7,084 nucleotides of DNA. It comes from Candidatus Rokuibacteriota bacterium (GTDB lineage: Bacteria > Methylomirabilota > Methylomirabilia > Rokubacteriales > CSP1-6). Below the pieces are notes generated by a model that was not told where the DNA came from, did not search any database, and saw nothing but the letters and a program-made list of their open reading frames with translations. Where the stretch lies: contig JACQCL010000090.1 of assembly GCA_016201645.1 (NCBI GenBank), positions 1 through 7,084 on the forward strand, read 5' to 3'. The first letter of the stretch is position 1, and each line of letters begins with the position of its first letter. The position numbers and the translations under genes were made by a program. Shown one piece after another: positions 1-7,084 of this stretch.

Positions 1-390
1 CCGGAGGTTCTCCACCGCCAGGCGACGCTGGGCCAGGGCCCGCTCCACCGCCAGCTTGAGCTGATCCACGGAGAACGGTTTCGGGAGGTAGTCGAAGGCG
101 CCCTCTTTTACCGCCTCCACCGCCGACTCGATCGTCGCAAAGGCTGTCAGGATGATCACGGGCATCTGCGGGTCCACCTGGTGCGCCTGGCGGAGCAGGC
201 CGAGACCGTCCACGCCGGGCATCCTGAGGTCGGTGAGGAGCAGGTCGGGTCGCTCCGACTCGAGGAGGCCCATCGCCTTTCGTGAGTCCGACTCGGTCAG
301 GCATTCGTAGCCGGCCTTGACCAGGATGCGGCGCACATTGTCGAGCATGTCGGGCTCGTCGTCCACGATCAGGAGGCGCCCCTTTTTCAT
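1..390 (-). CDS. Response regulator, receiver domain (partial; C-terminal part beyond the left edge)
   Basis: This is the cytoplasmic receiver of a two-component system. It accepts phosphate from a sensor kinase, almost certainly the one encoded just upstream. The 130 codons present start at ATG 388-390 and begin MKKGRLLIVDDEPDM. The acidic pocket is D10/D11, the phosphoacceptor is D54 (in LLTDLRMPG), the switch threonine is T82 (in LTAF), and the conserved lysine is K104 (in YLPKPFS). All key residues are intact, so the domain should be active. The run EGAFDYLPKPFS followed by a basic helix (RALAQRRLAVENLR) is typical of NtrC/AtoC-type regulators, which continue into a sigma-54 AAA+ domain and a DNA-binding helix-turn-helix. 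That output is inferred, because the window ends first. Only a poor GAGG lies 2 bases before the start. The gene is 105 bp downstream of the kinase on the same strand and probably in the same transcript. Confidence 0.93.
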   Translation of the reverse strand, partial: MKKGRLLIVDDEPDMLDNVRRILVKAGYECLTESDSRKAMGLLESERPDLLLTDLRMPGVDGLGLLRQAHQVDPQMPVIILTAFATIESAVEAVKEGAFDYLPKPFSVDQLKLAVERALAQRRLAVENLR

Positions 391-399
391 AGCCTCGGA

Positions 400-417
400 G
401 GGGGGCCTACGCCCCCC
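400..417 (-). repeat. GC-only stem-loop just upstream of the response regulator start
   Basis: A perfect 7-bp inverted repeat (400-406 with 411-417) encloses the 4-nt loop ctac. In the kinase-regulator mRNA it reads GGGGGGC-GTAG-GCCCCCC and ends 9 bases before the regulator ATG. It is followed by TCCGAGGCT and no U tract, so it is not a classical terminator. It could limit ribosome access to the regulator start or be one half of a REP-like dispersed element. A similar hairpin lies at 4370-4383, about the same distance before another start codon. Confidence 0.6.
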
Positions 418-440
418 TTCCGATCCCTCCCCCCGAACCC
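412..440 (-). promoter_or_regulatory. Potential G-quadruplex motif in the regulator leader
   Basis: On the minus (mRNA) strand four G tracts occur, of lengths 3, 6, 3 and 6. They are separated by loops TTC, A and ATCGGAA, which satisfies the common four-tract, 1-7-nt-loop rule. The last tract (412-417) is also one arm of the 400-417 hairpin, so the two structures exclude each other. The motif is seen directly; that it folds or has a function is inference. Confidence 0.4.
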
Positions 441-444
441 GTTT

Positions 445-463
445 GCGCGGGCAAAGCCCGCGC
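445..463 (-). repeat. Perfect 8-bp stem-loop in the kinase-regulator spacer
   Basis: Positions 445-452 (gcgcgggc) pair perfectly with 456-463 around the 3-base loop 453-455. A second copy of gcccgcg at 472-478 could pair with the same left arm, giving an alternative fold. No T-rich tail follows on either strand, so intrinsic termination is unlikely. It may be an mRNA-stabilising or processing hairpin after the kinase, or half of a two-hairpin REP-like element together with 400-417. No gene is present in the spacer 391-495; these structures are its only recognisable content. Confidence 0.55.
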
Positions 464-495
464 TCGAACAGGCCCGCGACCAGACGCCGGGCCGG

Positions 496-2136
496 TCACA
501 CGCGGCCCCCGGAGGCCAGGGCCGGGAAGGCCAGGACAAAGGTGGTGCCCTCCCCCGGCTTCGATTGGACGTCAATGGTGCCCTGGTGCTCTCGCACGAT
601 TCCGTAGGTGATAGAGAGCCCAAGGCCCGTCCCATCCGCCTTCGTGGTGTAGAAGGGATCGAAGATCTTGGGCAAATGTTCGAGGGGAATCCCCGGCCCG
701 TCGTCGGAGACGACGAGACGCAGCCAGCCGGGCCGACCTGCCACGGTGCCGGTCTCGATCCGGATCTCGCCGCCGTCGCCCATCGCGTCCCTGGCGTTCG
801 TCAGAAGATTCAACACGACCTGCTGGAGCGCGTTGGGGTCGCCTTCCATCGGCGGCAGGTCTCGCGCCAGCGAGCGCCTCACGGTAATCCCTTCTTTGCT
901 GGCCTGCTTCTCCATCAGGAGCAGGGTCTCGTCGACGATCTGATTGAGGTCAAACAACCGGCGGTCCCCCGGCGACTGGCGGGCGAAGGAGAGGAGCCCC
1001 CGCGCGATCCGAGCCACCCGCTGGGAGTGGCGGTGGAGCACCTCGAGGTCCTCGCGGACCTGGAGAGGCAGCTGGCGCTCCTCCGCCTCCTGGAGCATCA
1101 GCTCGATCCGGGAGGAGACGATGCCGATCGGGTTGTTCAGCTCGTGGACGAGGCCTGCGGAGAGCGTCCCGAGCGCCGCCAGCTTTTCGGCCTGGCGGGC
1201 GGAACGCTCGAGCACCACCTTGTCGGTGATGTCCTCGATGAGAAGCACGGCGCCGGAGGGCGCCAGGTTTTCCCTGAGGAGGCTGCCCTTCATGTTCAAC
1301 ACTACCCGGCCCTTCCTGAGGCTCTCATGCTCCACCCCCTCGAGCGCGAACTCCTCGATCTCCCCCCGGAGAAGCCGCTCGATCGGCTCCGCCACCCCTT
1401 CCCGCTTCCAACTCGGATTGATGTGGAGAAAGGGCTTGCCGATCACCTCTTGCGCCTTCACATCGTACCGGCTTTCCATCGCGCGATTCCACGCCACCAC
1501 CCGCCCGTCCCGGTCCAGGACGACGACGCCGTCCTTGAGACTTTCCACGACGTTCGTAATGAACTGCTCCCGGGCCTGGACCTCTCGGTTTAGCGTTGCC
1601 ACCTCGGACCGCTCACGCTCCTCGATGTCGGCCAGGATGCCGACAGCCACGGCCGTCCCGATCAGGACGGCGACCCGGATCGCGGAGTTGGCCCACTCCT
1701 CGTGGGTGAGCGTCGGCCAGATGACCCAGATATAGGCGACCGCAGCCCCCACCGCCACTGTCACCCCACGCTGCATCCCGTAGTAGTAGGACTGGAGCCC
1801 AGCAATCAGGAGCAGGGCCAGGTAGAGTACGCTCTCAGCGCCGCCCGACAGACGGATCAGCAGGAGCGCAAAGGCCAGGTCAATCAGCAGGACGGGGAGG
1901 TGCAGGCGAAAGACCGATCGGGGGTGGAACCAGATGAGCACGTAGAGGAGGAGACTGTAGCCGGCAAACGCGCTCATGGCCAGCGCGAGCTGGTTCCACC
2001 CGGGCAAGTGCGCAGGGGTGAGGACCAGCCAGACGAAGGCCGCCATGACGGCAAGCCCTCGGAGGAGTGGCAACGCGAGGTAGCGCGGGCCGCCCAACCG
2101 TCGGGACAGTTGTTGAAGCCACTGAAGCGCGCCCAT
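496..2136 (-). CDS. Membrane-bound PAS-domain sensor histidine kinase
   Basis: This kinase autophosphorylates on histidine and passes the phosphate to the response regulator encoded downstream. From ATG 2136 it has 546 residues. About six hydrophobic segments occupy residues 22-170, with no large periplasmic domain and no obvious HAMP. A short charged helix leads to a PAS domain (about 190-305; GVVVLDRDGRVVAWN). The dimerisation/phosphoacceptor helix contains H331 in LVHELNNP. The ATPase domain has the N-box NLLTNARDAM (N447), the DDGPGIP loop, FDPFYTTK and GTGLGLSI. All catalytic motifs are present. The HELNNP class often pairs with NtrC-type regulators, which fits the neighbour. The signal is unknown; the compact membrane bundle suggests sensing within or at the membrane. 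An in-frame TTG at 2164-2166 would add ten residues. It lies 2 bases past a predicted transcription start, so a leaderless TTG start is possible. I prefer ATG although it lacks a Shine-Dalgarno. Confidence 0.93.
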   Translation of the reverse strand: MGALQWLQQLSRRLGGPRYLALPLLRGLAVMAAFVWLVLTPAHLPGWNQLALAMSAFAGYSLLLYVLIWFHPRSVFRLHLPVLLIDLAFALLLIRLSGGAESVLYLALLLIAGLQSYYYGMQRGVTVAVGAAVAYIWVIWPTLTHEEWANSAIRVAVLIGTAVAVGILADIEERERSEVATLNREVQAREQFITNVVESLKDGVVVLDRDGRVVAWNRAMESRYDVKAQEVIGKPFLHINPSWKREGVAEPIERLLRGEIEEFALEGVEHESLRKGRVVLNMKGSLLRENLAPSGAVLLIEDITDKVVLERSARQAEKLAALGTLSAGLVHELNNPIGIVSSRIELMLQEAEERQLPLQVREDLEVLHRHSQRVARIARGLLSFARQSPGDRRLFDLNQIVDETLLLMEKQASKEGITVRRSLARDLPPMEGDPNALQQVVLNLLTNARDAMGDGGEIRIETGTVAGRPGWLRLVVSDDGPGIPLEHLPKIFDPFYTTKADGTGLGLSITYGIVREHQGTIDVQSKPGEGTTFVLAFPALASGGRV

Positions 2137-2170
2137 GGCAAAACGATGATACCACTGCCGAAACAACCTC

Positions 2171-2179
2171 TGCTATGCT
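2171..2179 (+). promoter_or_regulatory. Extended -10 promoter for the 75-aa membrane protein
   Basis: The sequence tgcTATGCT has the TGn extension plus a hexamer matching TATAAT at four of six positions. It ends 8 bases before ATG 2188, which puts the transcription start at roughly 2186-2187 and predicts an essentially leaderless mRNA. No good -35 hexamer is seen 16-18 bp upstream. It overlaps a minus-strand -10 candidate for the kinase. Confidence 0.45.
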
Positions 2180-2180
2180 A
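2175..2180 (-). promoter_or_regulatory. Candidate -10 for the kinase-regulator transcript
   Basis: Read on the minus strand this is TAGCAT (four of six matches to TATAAT). It would start transcription near 2168, two bases before the TTG at 2166 and about 32 bases before ATG 2136. It lies inside the plus-strand -10 because the sequence here is nearly self-complementary. The -35 region is weak. Confidence 0.3.
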
Positions 2181-2187
2181 GGGACCT

Positions 2188-2415
2188 ATGGACCTGCCGT
2201 CTCACGGCCGCTTGGGCCGAGCACTCCGCGTCGTGGCCCTCCTCGCCGCGCTCACGGTCGCATACTTCGCCGGCGTGCTCACCGAACGGATTCGCTTCGA
2301 CGCTCGACGAAACGCTGTGATCCAGAAGTACGACAAGGCCCTCAGGGACTACCACGATCTGCAGATGAAGGTCGAGAAGGCTTCCGAGAAAAGCTCCGAG
2401 CAGGCTTCCCGCTAG
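2188..2415 (+). CDS. Small single-span membrane protein with charged tail, function unknown
   Basis: This 75-residue protein is not recognised as a named family. A basic N-terminus (R8, R11, R14) precedes one hydrophobic span (about residues 14-31, VVALLAALTVAYFAGVLTE). A strongly charged tail follows (about 33-75), rich in K, E, D, R and Q with a helical, probably coiled-coil pattern (QKYDKALRDYHDLQMKVEKASEK). Positive charges lie on both sides of the span, so topology is unclear. Codons are G/C-ending like the neighbours, supporting a real gene. An extended -10 lies 8 bases upstream; AGGGA at 2180-2184 is too close to the ATG for a good Shine-Dalgarno. It is divergent from the kinase and converges on the MFS gene with 17 bp between stops. 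Sharing a promoter region with the kinase suggests co-regulation or modulation of the sensor, but this is inference. Confidence 0.7.
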   Translation: MDLPSHGRLGRALRVVALLAALTVAYFAGVLTERIRFDARRNAVIQKYDKALRDYHDLQMKVEKASEKSSEQASR

Positions 2416-2440
2416 CCCGTAGCCCGCGGCGGTTACGGGC
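2415..2440. terminator. Stem-loop between convergent genes, possible weak bidirectional terminator
   Basis: A perfect 7-bp inverted repeat (2415-2421 gcccgta with 2434-2440 tacgggc) with a 12-base loop covers the junction of two convergent genes. It starts in the stop codon of the small membrane protein and includes the stop codon of the transporter. No U tract follows on either strand, so it is not a textbook intrinsic terminator. Its position is the main support. Confidence 0.35.
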
Positions 2441-3582
2441 GCAAAACCAAGAAGAGGAGCAGGGCGAGCACAGAGGAGGCGCTGCCGAGCCAGAACGGGG
2501 CGGCGGGACTGACCGCGTCCCAGAGCCAGCCTGCCAAGAGGCTCGCGGGAAGCGCCAGGAACCCCACGGACGCGTGGTAGAGGCCGAAGGCCCGGCCGCG
2601 CGCCGCCTCCGGCACCAGGTCGGCGACGAACGCGCGCTGGATCCGCTCGGTGAGGGCGTAGTAGATCCCGTAAAGCGCGAAGAGCAGCCATGCCTCCCGC
2701 GCCGATCCGGCCTGCGCGAACCCGAGATAGACGAGGGCGAAGACCGCGTACCCGATCACGATCACCCGTCGCCGGCCGATCCGGTCGGAGAGCGTCCCCC
2801 CGGGCAGCGCAAGCGATGCATAGACTACATTGAAGACGAGGTAGAGGAGCGGAATCAGTCCCTCGGCGATTCCGAGGTGGCGCGCCCGTAGGATCAGGAA
2901 CGCATCCGAGGAGTTTCCGATTCCGAAGCAGAGCACGACGGGCATGAAGCGCCAGAATCTCTCACCGAGGTCTCCGGCCCGAGCCACGGACCCATGAAGC
3001 TCCACGTTCGGCCGGATCTCTGGTACCCCGAGGATAAGGACAGCGATTCCGACCAGCGCCGGGATGAAGGCCAGGAGAAAGAGCGACCTGAAATCACCGC
3101 CAAGCGCCGGCAGGAGAGCCCACGCCAGGAGCGGGCCCACCACCGCGCCCGCGGTGTCCATGGCGCCGTGAAGGCCGAAGGCGCGGCCGCGGAGGGGTCG
3201 AGGTGTCGATTCGGCCAGAAGCGCGTCGCGCGGCGGCGTGCGAAGCCCTTTGCCGAAACGATCAATGAAGCGGATCCCGAGGACGTGCCCCCACGTCCCG
3301 GCCACGGCCAGGAGCGGCTTGGCGATCGCCCCGAAGGCATAGCCGATCACCACCAAGGGCTTGCGCCGTCCCAGCCGGTCCGAGAGCCACCCGGCCACCA
3401 GACGGAGGACGCTCGACGTCGCCTCCGCCACCCCCTCGATGAGCCCGACCGCCTTCATCGGGGCCCCGAGCGTGCGCGTGACGAAGAGCGGGAGCAGCGG
3501 GTAGATCATCTCCGATGCGACATCGGAGCAGAAGCTGACCCAGCCTAACCCCCAGACCGTTCGGGGAAGGGCGGAGGCGCCC

Positions 3583-4358
<776 letters not shown>

Positions 4359-4359
<1 letters not shown>

Positions 4360-5771
4360 CAGGGGAGTGGGGGCTTGCGCCCCGCCCAAGGACGCGCCGC
4401 CTCGAAGGCGGCCGAGGCCGCGAGCACCGCGCTGTCGGCGTGGCGTTTGCCGATAATTTGAAGCCCGATGGGCAGACCGTCGGCGGTGAATCCGGCCGGC
4501 ACCGTCGCAGCGGGCTGGCCGGTGAGGTTGAACGGATAAGTGAACGGCATCCAGCCGAGAGCCGTCACCTTCTCCCCGGCGATCACGCGCGGTCCGAATC
4601 CCCCCTCGGCGAACGGCGGGACTGCCACCGTCGGGGTCAGCAGAAGATCAAAGCGCGCCAGAAACCCCTGGACCTCGGACCAGAACTCCCGGCGTCGCTG
4701 AGCTGCCTGAAGATACTCTCTCAGGGTGAGGCCGCCCCCGCGCTCCAAGACGCGAACGAATGTGGGGTCCATCCGGTCTCGCCACTCGGCCAGACGGTCT
4801 CCCCAGCCCGCGTACATCCGGGCGCCAACCATGACGGCGAAGATCTCTTCGGGATTCTCCCAGCCGGTCGCCACTGTTTCCACGCGGCAGCCCAGCGACT
4901 CGAAGACGGCCGCGGCCTCTTCGGTGACCCGGGCCACCTCGGGGTCCACGCGGGCGTACCCCAGATCGGGGGTCCACGCCACGCTCCAGCCCGTGATCGG
5001 TTCCTCACACGCCGCCAGAAACGGACCTCCTGTGGAGGGAAGCGAATCAGCGTCGCGATCGTCCGGACCGGCCAGGACATCCAGCATGAGCGCGGCGTCG
5101 CGCACCGTACGGGCCATGGGACCGAGGACGGAGAAGGTCTCCCAGCCGGCGAACCCTCGCCCTTCCGGGACGCGCCCGAAGGAGGGCTTCAAGCCGTAGA
5201 TGCCGGTGAAGGAGGCCGGGATGCGGATCGACCCGCCGCCGTCCGTCCCGAGCGCGAGGGGAGCGAGGCCCGCCGCCACCGCCGCCCCGGCGCCGCCGCT
5301 CGAGCCGCCCGGTGTGCGATCGAGCCGCCACGGGTTCCGGGTGCTGCCGAAGAGCGGACTGTCGGTCACCGCCTTGTGGCCGAACTCGGGCGTGGTGGTC
5401 TTGCCGAGGATCACGGTCCCGGCAGCCCTGAGCCGTTCCACGGCGACTGCCTCCTCTTCGGGGACGAAGTCCTCGAAGATCCTCGAGCCGCCCGTGGTGA
5501 TGATCCCCCGGGTGAACACGATGTCCTTGACCGACACCGGAACGCCGTGAAGCGGCCCGAGCGGCTCGCCATGCATGACGGCGGCCTCGGCGATCTTCGC
5601 AGCCTGGCGCGCCCCATCCTCGGCGACGGTGCAAAAGGCGTTGAGCCTGGGGTTCAGCCGGTCGATCCGGGCCAGCACAGCATCGGTGACTTCCACCGGC
5701 GAGAGCTTCTTGGCCCGGATGAGGGCTGCCAGCTCGCTAGCAGGAATCCAGCAGAGGTCGTCTGTCCTCAT
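4359..5771 (-). CDS. Amidase signature family hydrolase
   Basis: This is a 470-residue amidase of the Ser-cisSer-Lys class, the fold shared by GatA, FAAH and bacterial amide hydrolases. The triad is K82 (in VSVKD), S157 (in TPGGSSGG) and S181 (in GTDGGGSIRIP). The Lys-Ser and Ser-Ser spacings, 75 and 24, equal those of FAAH (142/217/241), so the enzyme should be active. The C-terminus has the usual FTYPFNLTGQPAATVP and GLPIGLQIIG. There is no signal peptide, so it is probably cytoplasmic. The substrate cannot be read from sequence. It is not likely to be GatA of the tRNA amidotransferase, since no gatB or gatC is nearby, though distant partners cannot be excluded. ATG 5771 follows an extended -10 by 9 bases with no Shine-Dalgarno, suggesting a near-leaderless message. 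It is the first gene of a unit with the prenyltransferase (TGATG overlap) and the MFS transporter, and it is divergent from the unassigned 421-aa gene. Confidence 0.94.
4370..4383 (-). repeat. Small GC stem-loop at the amidase/prenyltransferase joint
   Basis: A 5-bp stem (4370-4374 with 4379-4383, loop ttgc) lies in the last codons of the amidase and ends about ten bases before the prenyltransferase ATG. On the mRNA it reads GGGGCGCAAGCCCC. It matches the 400-417 hairpin closely (shared GGGGCGYARGCCCCC) and sits at nearly the same distance from a start codon. Confidence 0.4.
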
Positions 5772-5780
5772 CGTCAGGCC

Positions 5781-5789
5781 ATTGTATCA
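5781..5789 (-). promoter_or_regulatory. Extended -10 promoter of the amidase-prenyltransferase-MFS unit
   Basis: On the minus strand this reads TGA-TACAAT: the TGn extension plus a five-of-six match to TATAAT. Transcription should begin near 5774, leaving about 3 bases before ATG 5771. The -35 area (AGGTCT or CAGGTC) is poor, as is common for extended -10 promoters. It overlaps the opposed -10 of the divergent gene. Confidence 0.55.
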
Positions 5790-5790
5790 T
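5785..5790 (+). promoter_or_regulatory. -10 element for the divergent 421-aa gene
   Basis: TATCAT matches TATAAT at five of six positions and ends 8 bases before ATG 5799. The predicted start point is near 5797, so the message would be leaderless. It shares five bases with the minus-strand -10 (5781-5789). No clear -35 is seen. Confidence 0.45.
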
Positions 5791-5798
5791 CACTCCCG

Positions 5799-7064
5799 AT
5801 GGGAGACCTGCACACGACCGTCACCCGATGCGGAACGGTCGTCACCCGCATGGCGGGTGCCGCCGGGCGCCCTCCCCTCCTCGTTTCCGAAGCGGACCGC
5901 CACGGCACCCCCCTGACGGCCGCCGAGTGGGACGACGGGGGAAGGCTCCGCCGGGCAAAGGTCAGGATTCCCGACGGAAGCTGGATCGGCATCGAGCCCG
6001 GGACGGCGGAATCCCCGATCTGGGGCCGCTCTGATCGGCTCTGGCGCTTGGACCCCGACCAGCCGTTTCGCCCCGTCGAGCCGATCACGCTCTTTCAATC
6101 AGTGAACTACGCGGCGATCGCCTTCATCCCGCCGCTGGCCGAGCCCGCGCGGCTCCCTCCAGGGGCCGGGAGCGCGGTGCTGAACTTCCTGGCCTCCTTG
6201 CTCATTGACCAGGGAACACCGCGCGTCCAGTACCGCGGGCCGTACGCGACAGAGCAGCTCTTCACCTCACTCCTGGAATCGTTCCGCTACGATCCGACCG
6301 CCGTCTCCCCGCTGGAGGAGTTCATGCGTCGCGATCTCTCCTGGAGCCCGGCGCCCCACGAGAGGCTTTTTCCCTCCAGCGGGACGTACGTGCAGCTGCG
6401 GGACGGCATCGAGAAAGTGGTCTTCAGAGGACGCCCGTACTACCGGCAGCTCTGGCAGGGTGTCATCCGCGACGAACCGCGCGTGGTGCGGGAGGACGGC
6501 GAGCGCGTCATGTGCTCCCTCTGGGCCCTGGGAGAAGCCATCGAAGACCATCTCATCCTGGATCGGAACGGCGAGGTGCTGAGCGTGCCTCCCGTTCCAC
6601 CTCCGGAAGGAGTCCGCACGCCTTTGTCGCCCAGGTGGCGAAGCGCGGTCGGCGAGGTCATCGCCCACGGCAGCACTCCGCTCCTCAGGCCGTCCATCCT
6701 CGGCGTCGTGGAGCGCCTCCACCTGGAGTGGGGGCCCGTCGTCGAGGATCTCGTCGAGACGAGGGGCGAGCACGTGGTAGTAAGCCTGCGTCTGCCCCGC
6801 CTCTTCGGCCTCAAGCTGGAGACGCAGAAGGAGATGGAGCAGCGGGTGAGGCTCGTGTTGCAATTTGCGACCGAGGTGGCGAAGCTCCTCGGGCCGGCGG
6901 TGCGGGGAGAAGCCCAGGCCGCGCTGGCGTCGCTTCCCGAATCGAAGCAGCGCGCGGCGCTGGAACTGGCAGCGGCGACGGCGGAGACGGCCGCGTCAAC
7001 CCTCCGGTCGAGCCTCGATCAGCTCGTCCGCGGACTCCTCTCAGGCGCCGACCTCCCGGGCTAG
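5799..7064 (+). CDS. Hypothetical protein of 421 residues, no family recognised
   Basis: I do not recognise this protein. No signal peptide or membrane span is seen, so it is probably cytoplasmic. The N-terminal 95 residues look beta-rich (TRCGTVVTRM, KVRIPDGSWIGIEPG, WGRSDRLWRLDP). Residues 96-270 look mixed, with conserved-looking aromatic patches (ITLFQSVNYAAIAFIPP, RGRPYYRQLWQGVIRDEPRVV, MCSLWALGEAIEDHLILD). Residues 295-421 are mainly helical and Ala/Leu-rich with an amphipathic, probably coiled end. There are only two cysteines (C11, C239). No metal-binding cluster, P-loop or catalytic signature stands out. The open frame continues upstream across the amidase in antisense, so length alone does not set the start. 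ATG 5799 is chosen because it is the first start beyond the divergent amidase, lies 8 bases after a -10 element, and no Shine-Dalgarno is present. Sharing a promoter region with the amidase unit hints at linked regulation. Confidence 0.82.
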   Translation: MGDLHTTVTRCGTVVTRMAGAAGRPPLLVSEADRHGTPLTAAEWDDGGRLRRAKVRIPDGSWIGIEPGTAESPIWGRSDRLWRLDPDQPFRPVEPITLFQSVNYAAIAFIPPLAEPARLPPGAGSAVLNFLASLLIDQGTPRVQYRGPYATEQLFTSLLESFRYDPTAVSPLEEFMRRDLSWSPAPHERLFPSSGTYVQLRDGIEKVVFRGRPYYRQLWQGVIRDEPRVVREDGERVMCSLWALGEAIEDHLILDRNGEVLSVPPVPPPEGVRTPLSPRWRSAVGEVIAHGSTPLLRPSILGVVERLHLEWGPVVEDLVETRGEHVVVSLRLPRLFGLKLETQKEMEQRVRLVLQFATEVAKLLGPAVRGEAQAALASLPESKQRAALELAAATAETAASTLRSSLDQLVRGLLSGADLPG

Positions 7065-7070
7065 GAGGAG
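7063..7070 (+). promoter_or_regulatory. Shine-Dalgarno-like AGGAGGAG at the right edge
   Basis: AGGAGGAG overlaps the stop codon of the 421-aa gene. It is the strongest ribosome-binding-like sequence beside a gene boundary in the window. No ATG, GTG or TTG follows at suitable spacing before the window ends, so a downstream co-transcribed gene is possible but not shown. Confidence 0.25.
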
Positions 7071-7084
7071 CGGATTTCGAACAG

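Noticed and set aside
400..463. Spacer hairpins as a rho-independent terminator between kinase and regulator
   Set aside because: Neither stem is followed by a U tract on either strand, and a terminator here would separate a kinase from its evident partner.
565..1593. 342-codon plus-strand frame opposite the histidine kinase
   Set aside because: It lies wholly antisense to conserved kinase motifs, and its His/Glu/Pro/Leu-rich composition is what the reverse complement of a GC-rich gene gives.
2067..2891. 274-codon plus-strand frame overlapping the small membrane protein and the MFS gene
   Set aside because: It is out of frame with the small gene and antisense to MFS helices, is rich in Arg, Gly, Glu and Pro, and has no recognisable domain.
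4360..4389. TTG start adding ten residues to the prenyltransferase
   Set aside because: The TGATG overlap with the amidase stop marks ATG 4359 as the start, and the extra residues (MGGAQAPTPL) look like non-coding readthrough of the amidase tail.
4440..5798. Open plus-strand frame running across the amidase into the 421-aa gene, giving an apparent 874-aa protein
   Set aside because: The first 453 codons are antisense to a gene with an intact catalytic triad and have low-complexity Arg/Gly/Pro/His-rich composition. This is a GC-rich shadow frame; the real gene starts at ATG 5799.

Overview
This is a 7.1-kb piece of a GC-rich bacterial chromosome (strong G/C at third codon positions) carrying ordinary chromosomal genes. 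I see no tRNA, rRNA, CRISPR array, insertion sequence or phage gene. The lineage cannot be fixed from the sequence alone. The GC content, the style of the two-component proteins and the GC-rich intergenic hairpins would fit an uncultivated soil or subsurface group such as Methylomirabilota/Rokubacteria, but that is a guess.

Layout, left to right. (1) Positions 1-2136, minus strand: a two-component pair. A membrane-bound PAS-containing sensor histidine kinase lies upstream. After a 105-bp spacer rich in stem-loops comes a response regulator whose receiver domain is complete but whose output domain runs off the left edge. (2) Positions 2188-2415, plus strand: a 75-residue single-span membrane protein with a charged, probably coiled-coil tail. 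It is divergent from the kinase and convergent with the next gene. (3) Positions 2433-5771, minus strand: a tightly coupled three-gene unit transcribed amidase -> cis-prenyltransferase -> MFS transporter. Its joints are a one-base TGATG overlap and a 47-bp overlap. (4) Positions 5799-7064, plus strand: a 421-residue soluble protein I cannot assign to a family, divergent from the amidase across only 27 bp. A Shine-Dalgarno-like stretch at the right edge may belong to a further gene outside the window.

How the genes may work together: the kinase and regulator should form one phosphorelay, and the regulator's receiver resembles those of NtrC-type activators. The amidase, prenyltransferase and transporter are likely made from one transcript, but no shared pathway is evident. 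The prenyltransferase most resembles the mycobacterial short-chain Z-farnesyl diphosphate synthase type (Rv1086-like). It carries a tryptophan where a small residue is needed for long products, so a short isoprenoid product is more likely than undecaprenyl diphosphate.

A recurring theme is start architecture. At both divergent gene pairs, opposed -10 hexamers overlap and lie about 8-10 bases from start codons, which implies leaderless or near-leaderless mRNAs. Clear Shine-Dalgarno sequences are missing in front of nearly every gene. No convincing new multi-gene system is visible. The best leads are the unassigned 421-aa protein, the unusual prenyltransferase, the shared divergent promoters, and the hairpin/G-quadruplex spacer before the response regulator.
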